64,000 bases of DNA, taken from positions 111,846-175,845 of the forward strand of contig JASGUQ010000031.1 of the NCBI GenBank assembly GCA_030057655.1, written 5' to 3'. The stretch's first letter is position 1, and each line of letters begins with the position of its first letter. The position numbers were made by a program, and so were the translations under genes. Below are positions 6,952 to 16,354 of this stretch, piece after piece. The stretch is from Bacillota bacterium. GTDB taxonomy: Bacteria > Bacillota > Clostridia > Christensenellales > Aristaeellaceae. The notes below the pieces were generated by a model. The model saw nothing but the letters and a program-made list of their open reading frames with translations, had not been told where the DNA came from and did not search any database.

Positions 6952-8028
6952 TTACTCTTCGCTGTCCCCGCCTTCGTCCTCGCCCTCGGAATGCGCGCTG
7001 CCGGGGGTCATGGAGGCGCGGATGGCGTCCTCGATCTCCTTGGTCACATCGGGGTTGTCCACCAGGTATTTGCGAGCGTTCTCGCGCCCCTGGGCGATGC
7101 GCAGATCCTTGTAGGAGAACCAGGCGCCGGATTTCTGGATGATGTCGCGCTCCACCGCCATGTCCAGGATGGAGGACTCGCGGCTGATGCCGTAGCCGTA
7201 GAGCAGGTCAAATTCCGCCACCCTAAAGGGGGGCGCCACCTTGTTTTTGACCACCTTCACCTTGGTGCGGTTGCCGATCACCTCGGTGCCGTTTTTCAGC
7301 TGCTCGCCGCGGCGCACGTCCAGGCGCACGGAAGCATAGAACTTCAGCGCCCTGCCGCCGGGGGTCACCTCGGGGTTGCCGTACATCACCCCCACTTTTT
7401 CGCGAAGCTGGTTGATGAACACCGCGATGGCGGAAGTCTTGCTGACAACGCCCGCCAGTTTGCGCATGGCCTGGCTCATCATGCGCGCCTGCAGGCCCAC
7501 AAAGGTGTCGCCCATCTCGCCGTCGATCTCGGCCCTGGGCACCAGCGCCGCGACCGAGTCCACCACCACGATGTCAATGGCGCCGGAGCGCACCAGCGCC
7601 TCCGCGATCTCAAGCGCGTCCTCGCCCGTGCTGGGCTGGGACACATACAGTTCGTCAATGTTCACGCCCAAACGCTGCGCGTAATTGGGGTCCAGCGCGT
7701 GCTCCGCGTCGATGAAGGCGGCCAGCCCGCCCATCTTCTGCGCTTCCGCGATCAGGTGCAGGGCCACGGTCGTCTTTCCGGAGGATTCCGGCCCGTAGAT
7801 CTCAATGATGCGCCCGCGCGGCACCCCGCCCACCCCCAGGGCCATGTCCAGTTCAATGCAGCCTGTCGGGATGACGTCCACCTGCATTTTGGTCTGTTCG
7901 CCCAGCTTCATCACGGTGCCGCGGCCAAACTGCTTGTCAAGCGCCGCCAGCGCGCGATCCAGCGCCTGGGTCTTCTCATTCTGGGCGGCGGCCAGGGCCG
8001 CCTCCTGCTTACTGGTCTTTGCTGCCAT
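6952..8028 (-). CDS. recA: Recombinase RecA
   Basis: A 358-residue RecA. Walker A is GPESSGKTT, the Walker B region reads [14 protein letters not shown], and the L1/L2 and MAW regions are intact ([33 protein letters not shown]). It polymerises on single-stranded DNA, drives strand exchange and triggers LexA cleavage. The C-terminal tail is very acidic ([11 protein letters not shown]), as usual. It is last in a rimO-pgsA-recA order, starting 13 nt after pgsA. The cinA gene that often separates pgsA and recA in Clostridia is absent. Mobile-element debris begins right after its stop. Confidence 0.98.
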   Translation of the reverse strand: MAAKTSKQEAALAAAQNEKTQALDRALAALDKQFGRGTVMKLGEQTKMQVDVIPTGCIELDMALGVGGVPRGRIIEIYGPESSGKTTVALHLIAEAQKMGGLAAFIDAEHALDPNYAQRLGVNIDELYVSQPSTGEDALEIAEALVRSGAIDIVVVDSVAALVPRAEIDGEMGDTFVGLQARMMSQAMRKLAGVVSKTSAIAVFINQLREKVGVMYGNPEVTPGGRALKFYASVRLDVRRGEQLKNGTEVIGNRTKVKVVKNKVAPPFRVAEFDLLYGYGISRESSILDMAVERDIIQKSGAWFSYKDLRIAQGRENARKYLVDNPDVTKEIEDAIRASMTPGSAHSEGEDEGGDSEE

Positions 8029-8041
8029 GTTTTACCTCTCT

Positions 8042-8572
8042 TTATTGTGTTTCTTGATCATTTTTCATTGAAAACAGTTGCCTGGACGCGTAAAAATACT
8101 GAACGCCGGAAACAATGGTCAAAACGGTCATGATGACGCACAGGGCCATTGTCAGCGCCTCCGGCAGGAGGAAAAGCGCGCTGATCACGCTCAAAAACTG
8201 AAAGGTGGTTTTGACCTTGCCAAGCTTGCCGGCGGAGATCACGATGCCCTGTTCCACCGCCACCAGCCTCAGCCCGTCCACCGCCAATTCCCTCGCGGCC
8301 ACGATGCTCACCGCCCACCAGGGGAAGTTCAAGTAGGGGATCAGCGCCACCATCACGCAGAGGGACAGGATCTTGTCCGCAACCGGGTCGGCAAAGCGGC
8401 CAAAGTTGGTGATGATGCTCTGTTTTCTCGCGATATGCCCGTCCAGAAAATCGGTCAGCCCGGCGAGGATGAAGACCACGCCGGCCAAAACAAACTGCGA
8501 CAGCGCGATCAGGATAACGCACACCGGGATCAGCGCGACGCGCAGCAGGGTCAGCTTGTTGGGCAGGTTCAT
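8042..8572 (-). CDS. pgsA: CDP-diacylglycerol-glycerol-3-phosphate phosphatidyltransferase
   Basis: A 176-residue integral membrane enzyme that makes phosphatidylglycerophosphate, the first committed step to phosphatidylglycerol and cardiolipin. The CDP-alcohol phosphotransferase signature is intact in DFLDGHIARKQS followed by NFGRFADPVADK: D-x2-DG-x2-AR-x8-G-x3-D-x3-D. Four or more hydrophobic segments are visible. The ATG overlaps the rimO stop by 4 nt, so the two are co-translated. Confidence 0.95.
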   Translation of the reverse strand: MNLPNKLTLLRVALIPVCVILIALSQFVLAGVVFILAGLTDFLDGHIARKQSIITNFGRFADPVADKILSLCVMVALIPYLNFPWWAVSIVAARELAVDGLRLVAVEQGIVISAGKLGKVKTTFQFLSVISALFLLPEALTMALCVIMTVLTIVSGVQYFYASRQLFSMKNDQETQ

Positions 8573-9894
8573 GGCGACACCTCTTCAGACAGAAGGTCAG
8601 CCCTCAGGTCATATTCGCTTGCGTCTGAAATTTTTACTGTCACAAACTGGCCCTCTTTCAGTTTTTTTGCGGCTTTGATCTCAATCAGCCCGTCGCTGTC
8701 CGGCGCCTCCCAGGCGGAGCGGCCAAAGGCCTTTTTGCCCCGAACCTGCGTAACCAGCACTTTTTCAATACTGCCCACGCGCTCCAGGTTGCGCTGGAGG
8801 CTGATCTGCTGCTGTTTTGCCATTAGCCGGTCAAGCCGCATTTGCTTGATTTCCTCAGGGATCTGATCCTTCATGGAGTAGGCCGGGGTGTCCTCTTCCC
8901 GTGAAAAGGCAAAGGCGCCCAGCCTGTCAAAGCGCACCCGCTCAACAAAGGCCATCAGTTCCTCAAAGTCTTCCTCAGTTTCGCCTGGAAAGCCAACGAT
9001 CATGGTGGTGCGCAGCGCGAAGCCGCGCTCCCTGGCGTAGATCAGCAGTTTTTCAATCTCCCTGATATCGCCCCGCCTGTTCATTCTTTTTAGAACGCTG
9101 GGGGAGGCGTGCTGCAGCGGCAGGTCCAGGTATTTGCAGAACTTGCTGTTTGTATTAAGCGCGTCGATCAGTTCTTTGCTCGTTTCATCCGGATAGCAGT
9201 ACAGCGCGCGAAGCCAGGTGATGCCAGGGATCATTTCCGCTTTTTTCAGCAGCTTTGCAAGCGAAGTCCCCTTCAAGTCTGCCCCGTAGCGGCTGGTGTC
9301 CTGGGAGATGATGATCTGCTCCTTCACGCCGTTTTGGGCAAGCTCCGCCATTTCTGCAAGGATGTCCTCCTCTTTCCTGGAGCGGAAGCCGCCGCGGATC
9401 AAGGGGATGGCGCAGTAGGCGCAGCGGTTGTCACAGCCTTCGGATATGCGCACATAGGCGGTGTAAGGCGCAGTGGTCAGCACGCGCCCGCAGCCCGCAA
9501 AATCCGCCCCCCGCTTGGTGCTGCCCGCTTTTTGCCCCTGCATTGCCTGGCGGATGTATTGGGGCAAACTCGGGTACTGGGATACGCCGGTCAGCACGTC
9601 GATCTCGGGGATCTCTTCTGTCAGCTCTTTCCCGTAGCGCTGCGACAGGCAGCCGGTCACGCACAAAACCCGGCAGACGCCGGTTTTTTTGTATTCAGCC
9701 ATTTCAAGGATGGTGTCAATGGATTCTTCCTTGGCGGAAGCGATAAAGCCGCAGGTGTTCACTACCAGCACTTCCGCTGCCGCAGGGTCGCCCACAAACC
9801 CAAAGCCGTCCTTCATCAGAAAGGACAGCATTTCCTCCGTGTCCACCTGGTTTTTCACACAGCCCAGGGAGATGACCCCAACCTTCGTGCCCAC
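8569..9894 (-). CDS. rimO: Ribosomal protein S12 methylthiotransferase RimO
   Basis: A 441-residue radical-SAM enzyme that methylthiolates an Asp of ribosomal protein S12. The N-terminal UPF0004 domain starts VGVISLGCVKNQVDTE, with further cysteines in VNTCGF and VTGCLSQRYG for one 4Fe-4S cluster. The radical-SAM motif is EGCDNRCAYCAIP. A C-terminal TRAM domain follows (about residues 370-435). The start is a GTG, with AAGGAA about 12 nt upstream. RimO is preferred over MiaB because of the LGCVKN start and the position beside pgsA-recA. Confidence 0.95.
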   Translation of the reverse strand: MGTKVGVISLGCVKNQVDTEEMLSFLMKDGFGFVGDPAAAEVLVVNTCGFIASAKEESIDTILEMAEYKKTGVCRVLCVTGCLSQRYGKELTEEIPEIDVLTGVSQYPSLPQYIRQAMQGQKAGSTKRGADFAGCGRVLTTAPYTAYVRISEGCDNRCAYCAIPLIRGGFRSRKEEDILAEMAELAQNGVKEQIIISQDTSRYGADLKGTSLAKLLKKAEMIPGITWLRALYCYPDETSKELIDALNTNSKFCKYLDLPLQHASPSVLKRMNRRGDIREIEKLLIYARERGFALRTTMIVGFPGETEEDFEELMAFVERVRFDRLGAFAFSREEDTPAYSMKDQIPEEIKQMRLDRLMAKQQQISLQRNLERVGSIEKVLVTQVRGKKAFGRSAWEAPDSDGLIEIKAAKKLKEGQFVTVKISDASEYDLRADLLSEEVSP

Positions 9895-9995
9895 TTGTTT
9901 AACAGGTTCCTTCCAAACAAAAACTGCCTTATGTTACCATACCCCATCACCCCGGTTCAAGGCTTTTGGGGCCAAAAACAGAACAAAAGTTCGCC

Positions 9996-10592
9996 TTAAT
10001 TTTTCTTGAGACGGCGCTTGAGCACCTCGGGCCGGGCCACGCTGAAGCCAAAGAAGCCTTCCGGTTTTTTCAGCCCCATGTATTCCCCGTGGCAGTAGGC
10101 GACCAGGTCCGCGCGCTCAAAATCCACCTTGCCCTTATCGTCCATCAGTGATTTTTGAACGCCCACATTCACAATTTCGCCCAGGAACATCGTGTGGCTG
10201 CCCAAGTCGATCTCCTGGCGCACCACGCAGGCCAAATAGGCGGGGCTCTGCTTGATGGCAGGCGCGTATTTCATCCCCGGAACCGCGATGGCGTTCAGCT
10301 TGCAGGCTTCAAATTTATCCATTTCTTTTCCGGACTTGACCCCGCAAAAATCGGTCGCCTTCATCAGCTCCCGGCTGACCAGGTTCACCACGAACTCCCC
10401 CGACTCCTTCACGATCCGGTAGGAATGCCGTTCCGGGCGGATGGAGACGGACACCATGGGCGGGTCGGAATTGACCGTGCCCACCCAGGCCAGGGTGATG
10501 ATGTTGGGCTTGTCCTCAAATGAAGCGCAGCTTAACATCACAACCGCTGTGGGGGAAAGCAGGGTCCCCGGTTTTAATTCGATAAAGGGCAT
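9996..10592 (-). CDS. Flavin reductase-like FMN-binding protein
   Basis: A 198-residue split-barrel flavoprotein of the flavin reductase-like family. It begins MPFIELKPGTLLSPTAVVML and contains NIITLAWVGTVNSDPP, SIRPERHSYRIV and GEFVVNLVSRELMKATDFCG, which form the FMN pocket. Members reduce flavins or accept electrons with FMN; the partner here is unknown. The ATG at 10592 follows AAGGAGG and is preferred to an upstream in-frame ATG at 10625 that lies inside the preceding gene. It starts 13 nt after the solute-binding protein gene, so it is probably its last co-transcribed neighbour. Confidence 0.88.
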   Translation of the reverse strand: MPFIELKPGTLLSPTAVVMLSCASFEDKPNIITLAWVGTVNSDPPMVSVSIRPERHSYRIVKESGEFVVNLVSRELMKATDFCGVKSGKEMDKFEACKLNAIAVPGMKYAPAIKQSPAYLACVVRQEIDLGSHTMFLGEIVNVGVQKSLMDDKGKVDFERADLVAYCHGEYMGLKKPEGFFGFSVARPEVLKRRLKKN

Positions 10593-10605
10593 CTTTTCCT
10601 CCTTC

Positions 10606-12171
10606 TTATTCCGCGCGGGCTTCAATGCCCTTTAACACTTCCGGTTCCCGGATGTCCCTTGTCTTTGTAAACATCCGCCTGGTCAGGATGGCGCCTGAGC
10701 GGTAGTTCAGGCAGATAAACGGGCAGTCCTCCGTGAACAGCGCCTGGATCTCGTACAGCTTGTTCTGGTAGGCCTCCTTGGTGACCGCGGCGCGAAGCTC
10801 GTTAAACAGATTGTCCATGGCCTTTGAGTTGTAGCGGGAATAGTTGCCTGTGTTGCCGGAAATCAGCAGAAACCCTGGATCCGGCGTCATGTCCATGTTG
10901 AAGGTGGCCATGCACAGGTCAAAGCTGCCCGCTTCCAGTTTCTCCCGGACCTCCTTAAAGCTCATCATGTCAAGGCGCGCCTCGATGCCGACCGCCAGAA
11001 GCTGAGAGGCGATCTGCGCCGCCACATTGGCGCGCACGGAGTTGTCCTGCTCCTCATAGGCGTAAAAGCGCAGGGACAGCTTCACGGTTTTCCCGTCCTT
11101 CACCATGTCGCGGATCCCGTCCTCGTTGCTGTCCACCCAGCCGGCCTCATCCAGCAGCTGGTTGGCCAGGTCCAGGTTCTGGCGATAAGCGGTGTCGGAG
11201 CCGAAATAGGTCCAGGTGCCGCTTGGCAGGGGGGTGTCCGTGCGCATCGCCATGCCCATGTACGCGTTTTGCATGATGCCGTCCAGGTTCAAGGCAGCCC
11301 TGATGGCTTTTCTCACCCTGATGTCGGCAAGCTCATAGCTCCTGTGGTTCATCATCAGCGTTTCCAGCTGCTTTGTGCGGTAGGACAGGTTCAGGGAGGA
11401 CACGCCGGAGCGGTACTGCGCGGCGGTCATGGAGCGGGTGATGATCGCGTCCACGCGGTTGTACTCGAAACTTGTGATCAACTCCCGGTTGGTCGCGTGA
11501 AACAGCGCGCTGATCTCGGTGATCGCGGGCTTCCCGCCCCACCAGGAGGAGTTAACCGACAGCCAGATGTAGTCAGCCGGCATGAACTGCTCCACCCTGT
11601 AAGGCCCGGACCCTGCCGGCGCGTCCGCCTGGACCTGGCTTGCGGGCAGGATGGGAAAGTTCATCGCGTACAAAAAGCCGAAGTTTTTGCGGTTGGTGGT
11701 GATGGTCACCGTGCGCGGGTCCACAGCTGTGATCCTGTTGATAAAATATTTCAGCGAGGAATACGCGCCTTTGTTGGTTGCCGCCTCGTCATTGGCCAGG
11801 CGCAGGATCTCTTCCACGCTTGCCACCACGTCAGCGCTGGTCAGGGGCGTGCCGTCATGAAAGGTGACGCCATCCCTTAAAACAAAGGTCCAGCTGTCCC
11901 CCTTGCCGGAGGAGCTCCAGCTCTCCGCCAGCACGCCCTTTGGCAGGTAGTCGTCATCAATCGTCAAAAGGGGTTCATACACCAGCGCGGTGAGGGACAT
12001 AAACTCCCGCTCCACCGGCATCAAAGGATTCAGCCTGGTGGTGGTGGCGGAAACAATGCCGATGATGATGCTTTCGTTGTCATTTCTTTCCGCTGAGACT
12101 GATGACGCCGTCAGGCAGATCAACAAGAGAAACAGGGTCAGGGCCCTGGTCTTTTTCGTAATAGATCGCAT
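10606..12171 (-). CDS. Peptide/nickel-type ABC solute-binding protein (SBP_bac_5)
   Basis: A 521-residue extracellular binding protein of the oligopeptide family 5: AESWSSSGKGDSWTFVLRDGVTFHDGTPLTSADV is the family signature region (residues about 85-118). The signal peptide (residues 1-28) ends TASSVSAE and looks like a signal peptidase I site; the one cysteine in the hydrophobic core (LLLIC) does not form a lipobox. No permease or ATPase genes lie nearby, so it is an orphan that must serve a transporter elsewhere or act otherwise. Its first 30 codons lie inside the end of the transglycosylase gene in another frame; AAAGGTG is the ribosome site. Confidence 0.88.
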   Translation of the reverse strand: MRSITKKTRALTLFLLLICLTASSVSAERNDNESIIIGIVSATTTRLNPLMPVEREFMSLTALVYEPLLTIDDDYLPKGVLAESWSSSGKGDSWTFVLRDGVTFHDGTPLTSADVVASVEEILRLANDEAATNKGAYSSLKYFINRITAVDPRTVTITTNRKNFGFLYAMNFPILPASQVQADAPAGSGPYRVEQFMPADYIWLSVNSSWWGGKPAITEISALFHATNRELITSFEYNRVDAIITRSMTAAQYRSGVSSLNLSYRTKQLETLMMNHRSYELADIRVRKAIRAALNLDGIMQNAYMGMAMRTDTPLPSGTWTYFGSDTAYRQNLDLANQLLDEAGWVDSNEDGIRDMVKDGKTVKLSLRFYAYEEQDNSVRANVAAQIASQLLAVGIEARLDMMSFKEVREKLEAGSFDLCMATFNMDMTPDPGFLLISGNTGNYSRYNSKAMDNLFNELRAAVTKEAYQNKLYEIQALFTEDCPFICLNYRSGAILTRRMFTKTRDIREPEVLKGIEARAE

Positions 12172-12982
12172 ACGCTTTCATCACCTTTCCGACATAATCC
12201 TTTGTGTCCTTCATGGGGATCATTTCCAGCGTGAGGGTCCTCTGATCCGGCGCGTGCTTCAGCGCCCAGTGCTTCACGTTGTTGGCGCCCGCGTGGTAGG
12301 CGGCCGCCACCATGACCGGGGAACCGCTGAACATGTTGCTCAAATAAGCCAGATAATGCGCGCCAAAGGCGATGTTGCGCTCCGGATCAAACAGGGAGTC
12401 GGGCTGGTATCCCTGAATGTTCAGCCGCCCGGCCAGCCAGGTGCCTGTGTCCGGCATGATCTGCATCAGCCCCCTGGCGTTCACGGAGCTTACCGCGTTC
12501 GCGCGGTAGCTGCTTTCGCATTTGATGATGGCGGAGATAAAGGATGGGTTTAAGTCATTTTCCTTCGCGTATTTCTCAATCAGCTCCATGTAGCCGGACT
12601 TGGCCCTGGCGTTCCAGTGTTCTTCCTTGAATTGAAGAAGGCGCTGCGCCTCCGCTTCGCGCTGGTCTTTAAGCCTGTCCAGCTTTTGCTGGTTCAGGGC
12701 CAGCATGATAACGGCAACCGCGGTCGTCAGCACCAAAAGCGAGATCAGCACCAAAAAGGGGACGGACACGGGCTTTTTGACACGGGGCTGCGAAGTCTGA
12801 TCCTGCTGTGTAACAGCCTGCGCCTGCTGCGCTTCTTTTTCGGGCTTGCCGTGCATCCTCGCGCGGGGCTGCCGGGTCGAGGGAGGGTGATGGGGCACGT
12901 GCTTCACCTGCGCGCCCTGGGATACCAGGGTCCTTGGCGCGCGCCGATTGCGGTTTTTCACATTCCACGGGGATTCAGACAC
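12080..12982 (-). CDS. Membrane-anchored lytic transglycosylase (SLT family)
   Basis: A 300-residue protein with a basic, proline-rich cytoplasmic N-terminus (1-70), one membrane helix (about 74-96), a short coiled coil, and an SLT domain (about 130-290). The catalytic Glu lies in IIKCESSYRANAVS, followed by ARGLMQIMPDTGTWLA and AAYHAGANNV. It should cleave peptidoglycan glycan strands outside the membrane. The start is GTG at 12982 after AAGGAG, overlapping the coaE stop by 8 nt. The last 30 residues (from about KAYAIYYEKDQGP) overlap the next gene for 92 nt. Confidence 0.9.
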   Translation of the reverse strand: MSESPWNVKNRNRRAPRTLVSQGAQVKHVPHHPPSTRQPRARMHGKPEKEAQQAQAVTQQDQTSQPRVKKPVSVPFLVLISLLVLTTAVAVIMLALNQQKLDRLKDQREAEAQRLLQFKEEHWNARAKSGYMELIEKYAKENDLNPSFISAIIKCESSYRANAVSSVNARGLMQIMPDTGTWLAGRLNIQGYQPDSLFDPERNIAFGAHYLAYLSNMFSGSPVMVAAAYHAGANNVKHWALKHAPDQRTLTLEMIPMKDTKDYVGKVMKAYAIYYEKDQGPDPVSLVDLPDGVISLSGKK

Positions 12983-13586
12983 GTTTGATTCTCCTTAGGC
13001 AATCCTGATAAAGCCGGACAACAGCCCGGGCGTTGTTTTCCTTGGGGCCGGTGGTGATGATGACGCGGTCGGACAGAAGCGCCTTTTTGATCCCGGGCAT
13101 CTGGTTTCTGATGCGGGCGCGCGCTTCCTCTTCGGTGAGACCACGATCTGTCAGGCGTTCTATCTGCGTGTTCACGGGCGTCCACGCGCACCAGACCTCG
13201 TCGCATTTTTTGTCATACCCCGTTTCATGCAGCAGCGGAACATCCAGGATCAGGGCGGGTTTCTCCTGATGAAGGTGGATCTGCCTGTCCATTTCCTCAA
13301 AGATCAGGGGATGCATCAGGTTGTCAAGCGCTTCAAGCGCGGCGGGATCCTCAAACACCGCGCGCGCAAGCGCCTTGCGGTTTAAAAATTTCCCGTCAAA
13401 CACCGCGTTCCCGAAAACCTTTCTGATCAAAGGCAGCGCGGGGCCGTTTTCCGCCGTCAGCTCCCTTGATATTTCGTCCGCATCGATCACAAGGGCGCCC
13501 TGCCCTTTCAGCGCGGAGGACAGCATGCTCTTGCCGCTTGCGATGCCGCCGGTCAAGCCGATCAAATAAGGTTTATTTTGTGTCAT
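12975..13586 (-). CDS. coaE: Dephospho-CoA kinase
   Basis: A 203-residue P-loop kinase for the last step of coenzyme A synthesis. The Walker A is GLTGGIASGKSML near the N-terminus; ALVIDADEISREL and ILDVPLLHETGYDKKCDEVW are typical CoaE blocks. I choose the ATG at 13586 (MTQNKPYLIGL), which overlaps the polA stop by 14 nt; a TTG five codons upstream is also in frame but less likely. The polA-coaE order is common in Clostridia, and both are co-transcribed with the downstream transglycosylase. Confidence 0.95.
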   Translation of the reverse strand: MTQNKPYLIGLTGGIASGKSMLSSALKGQGALVIDADEISRELTAENGPALPLIRKVFGNAVFDGKFLNRKALARAVFEDPAALEALDNLMHPLIFEEMDRQIHLHQEKPALILDVPLLHETGYDKKCDEVWCAWTPVNTQIERLTDRGLTEEEARARIRNQMPGIKKALLSDRVIITTGPKENNARAVVRLYQDCLRRIKRV

Positions 13587-16128
13587 ACCAGCTGTATCCA
13601 ATCTTGATGTCGCACTTCAGGGGTACTTTCAGTTTGATCACGTTTTCCATCACCTGCCTGAGCAGCAGCTTGACCTCCTCGGCTTCCTTCTCAGGCGCTT
13701 CGATGATGAGTTCGTCATGCACCGTCAATACCAGCCGGGCTTCAAAATTCCGCCTGATCAGTTCCTCATAGACCTTGACCATGGCGGCCTTGATGATGTC
13801 CGCGGCCGTGCCCTGAATGGGGGTGTTCATGGCAACGCGCTCGCCGAAGTTTCGGGTGTTCGCGTTGCCGCTCTTGAGTTCGGGCAGCTGCCTGCGCCTG
13901 CCAAAGAGGGTGGAGATATAGCCGTTCTCATACCCGGATTTAACGGCGCTGTCCATAAATCCGCGCACGCCCGGGTAGCGCTCAAAATAGCGGTTGATAA
14001 AGTCGCTCGCCCGCTTCCTGGTCGTCCCGATGTTGCGCGCCAGGCCAAAATCGCTGATGCCGTACACGATACCGAAGTTGACAGCCTTCGCGTCGGAGCG
14101 CATGGCGCTTGTCACCTCGCTTAATTCCACCCCGTTGATCTCAGCGGCTGTTCGGGTGTGGATGTCCTGGTCCTTGTTGAAGGCGTCGCACATCGCCTCA
14201 TCCCCGCTCATGTGCGCCAGGATCCGGAGTTCTATCTGGGAGTAGTCGGCGTCCACCAGCACATGGCCAGGCTTGGCCACAAAGGCCCTTCTGATGTCCC
14301 GGCCCATCTGGGTCCTGACCGGGATGTTCTGCAGGTTGGGCTCGTTGGAGGAGATGCGCCCGGTGGCTGTGCCCACCTGGTCAAAGGTGGTGTGGATGCG
14401 CCCGACGCTGTCCATCTTCCGGATCAGGGCGTCAATATAGGTGCTGTTCAACTTGCTCACCTGGCGGTAGTCCAGGATCAGGGGAATGGCGGGGTGCAGG
14501 GGCGCGATGGCCTCCAGCGACTCCGCGTCCGTGCTGTAACCGGACTTGGTCTTGCGCTGGGTTGGAAGCCCCAGCGTTTCAAACAGCACCTTGCCCAATT
14601 GCGCGGGGCTGTTGAGATTGAAGCCGGATTCTCCGGTTAATTCATAGATTTTTTCGCGCAGCGCCTCTGTTTTCTGGGTGAAGTCCTCGCCCAGGCGGGT
14701 TAAGACCTTTTCGTCCACCTGGAAGCCCAGCACCTCCATGTCGTACAGCACCCGGGTTAAGGGCAGTTCAATGGTGCTGAACAGCTCTTCCATGCCCTCC
14801 TCCCGAAGCCGCGCCCTTTGCTTTTGGTACAATTCCATCACGCCGCCGGCGTCCCTTTTGGCAAAGCTCTGCAGCGCGTAACTTTTTTCCTGGGAGTTGA
14901 GCAGGTAGGCGCCCACCATGGTGTCAAAAACCAAGTTTGCGTCAGAGGCCTTTTTCAGCTTCATCAGGTGGAACAGCTGCTTGGCGTGATGGGCGATTAT
15001 CCCGTTTTGAAGAAGGGGGAGCGCTGTGTTCAGCGCCTCCACGCTGTCAAGCCCGCCCGGGATGTCAAACAGGCTCTGCTGGCCGGGCGCGATCTTCACC
15101 TGAGCGCCCTGCCCGTTCTCCTTCATCAGGGAGACTTCCTCGTCTGTCGCGAATACCGCGACCGGGGCGTCATTTGCCTGACTCAGGAATTGTTTGATGG
15201 CTTCCGGGCTGTCAAGCGTCTGCCAGCTGATTTCTTTTACCTGAGCGTTTTCCTGGGTTTCGGGCCCCTTGCCAACAAACCTGCGCACGCGCTCAGAGGC
15301 GGTGTTGAGCTGGTACTTTTTCATCACGGGGATGCCGTTTTCCAGCTTGTCCAGGGTGGCGTCCTTCAGGCTCAGGGTCACGGGCAGGTCTCTTTTGATG
15401 GTCGCAAGCTCCCGGCTCATCAGGGCCAGGTCCTTGTGCTCCCTCAGACGCTCGCCCAGTTTGCCCTTGATCTTGTCCGCGTTGTTAAAAACCTCGTCCA
15501 TGCTGCCGTACTCCTGCAGCAGCTTGACCGCGGTCTTCTCGCCCACCCCGGGCACGCCCGGGATGTTGTCGCTGGGGTCGCCCATCAGGCCCTTCCAGTC
15601 GGCCACCTGATCTGGCCTTATGCCAAAGGCCTCCTTGACCCCGGCCGGGTCATAGATCACGGTTTCGGAGATGCCCTTCCTGGTGAACAGCATCTGAACA
15701 TCCTCGTCCACCAATTGCAGGTCATCCTTGTCGCCGGACAGGATCAGCGCCCTGATGCCCTTCTTCTTGGTCTGCAGCGACAGGGTGCCGATCAGGTCAT
15801 CAGCCTCATAGCCAGGCAGGCTCATGACGCCGATGCCCATGCTGGACAAAATATCCTTGATCACGTCAAACTGCGGCCGCAGGTTGTCGGGCATGGGGGC
15901 GCGGCCTTCTTTGTATTCCTTATAGGCTTCATGCCGGAACACAGGCCCGTGCTCATCAAACAGCACCACGCAGTACTGCGGGTGAATGTCTTCAAACGCT
16001 TTTAACAGCATGCTCATAAAGCCGTGAACGGCGTTGGTGGGGATGCCGTCCGCGTCCATGTCGGGCAAGGCGAAAAACGCCCGGTACATCAGGCTGTGTC
16101 CGTCCACCAGAATACAGGTTTCTTTCAT
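13573..16128 (-). CDS. polA: DNA polymerase I
   Basis: An 851-residue polymerase. The 5' nuclease domain covers residues 1 to about 290 (SLPGYEADDLIGTL, PGVPGVGEKTA). The polymerase domain from about 480 has TGRISSNEPNLQNIP, VDADYSQIELRILAHMSGD, KAVNFGIVYGIS and VHDELIIEAP. The 3'-5' exonuclease region in between (about 310-470) has lost the usual DxE acidic motif (VAVFATDEEV), so proofreading is probably absent, as in many Firmicutes PolA proteins. It acts in Okazaki fragment processing and repair. The ATG follows AGGAGGTG. Confidence 0.97.
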   Translation of the reverse strand: MKETCILVDGHSLMYRAFFALPDMDADGIPTNAVHGFMSMLLKAFEDIHPQYCVVLFDEHGPVFRHEAYKEYKEGRAPMPDNLRPQFDVIKDILSSMGIGVMSLPGYEADDLIGTLSLQTKKKGIRALILSGDKDDLQLVDEDVQMLFTRKGISETVIYDPAGVKEAFGIRPDQVADWKGLMGDPSDNIPGVPGVGEKTAVKLLQEYGSMDEVFNNADKIKGKLGERLREHKDLALMSRELATIKRDLPVTLSLKDATLDKLENGIPVMKKYQLNTASERVRRFVGKGPETQENAQVKEISWQTLDSPEAIKQFLSQANDAPVAVFATDEEVSLMKENGQGAQVKIAPGQQSLFDIPGGLDSVEALNTALPLLQNGIIAHHAKQLFHLMKLKKASDANLVFDTMVGAYLLNSQEKSYALQSFAKRDAGGVMELYQKQRARLREEGMEELFSTIELPLTRVLYDMEVLGFQVDEKVLTRLGEDFTQKTEALREKIYELTGESGFNLNSPAQLGKVLFETLGLPTQRKTKSGYSTDAESLEAIAPLHPAIPLILDYRQVSKLNSTYIDALIRKMDSVGRIHTTFDQVGTATGRISSNEPNLQNIPVRTQMGRDIRRAFVAKPGHVLVDADYSQIELRILAHMSGDEAMCDAFNKDQDIHTRTAAEINGVELSEVTSAMRSDAKAVNFGIVYGISDFGLARNIGTTRKRASDFINRYFERYPGVRGFMDSAVKSGYENGYISTLFGRRRQLPELKSGNANTRNFGERVAMNTPIQGTAADIIKAAMVKVYEELIRRNFEARLVLTVHDELIIEAPEKEAEEVKLLLRQVMENVIKLKVPLKCDIKIGYSWYDTK

Positions 16129-16189
16129 GCTCTCACCTCCTGGCTATTGTAACACAGGCCAAGGACATCAACAAACTTGTCCGGTCATA

Positions 16190-16221
16190 TCCGCAAAACA
16201 AAGAAACCGCTAAAAAGCGGT
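16190..16221 (-). terminator. Terminator downstream of glyA
   Basis: On the minus strand ACCGCT-TTTT-AGCGGT (16221-16206) is followed by a T-rich run, TTCTTTGTTTT. A second small hairpin (AAAGTGTC/GACACTTT, 16325-16344) lies closer to the glyA stop. Confidence 0.75.
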
Positions 16222-16354
16222 CAGGTTACAGATATATGCGCTTTGGGGAGTTTTAAAGGGATTTTTCCTTCTAGATAAAAACATGCCTGGCGGCTTTGCC
16301 GGCCGCCGGTTCCTCCAAAACGACAAAGTGTCCGCAGACACTTTATCGCTTCAA

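Noticed and set aside
6928..8133. Long open frame antisense to recA
   Set aside because: It mirrors recA codon bias in a high-G+C gene; composition is His/Gly/Val-rich with no known domain, and recA is certain.
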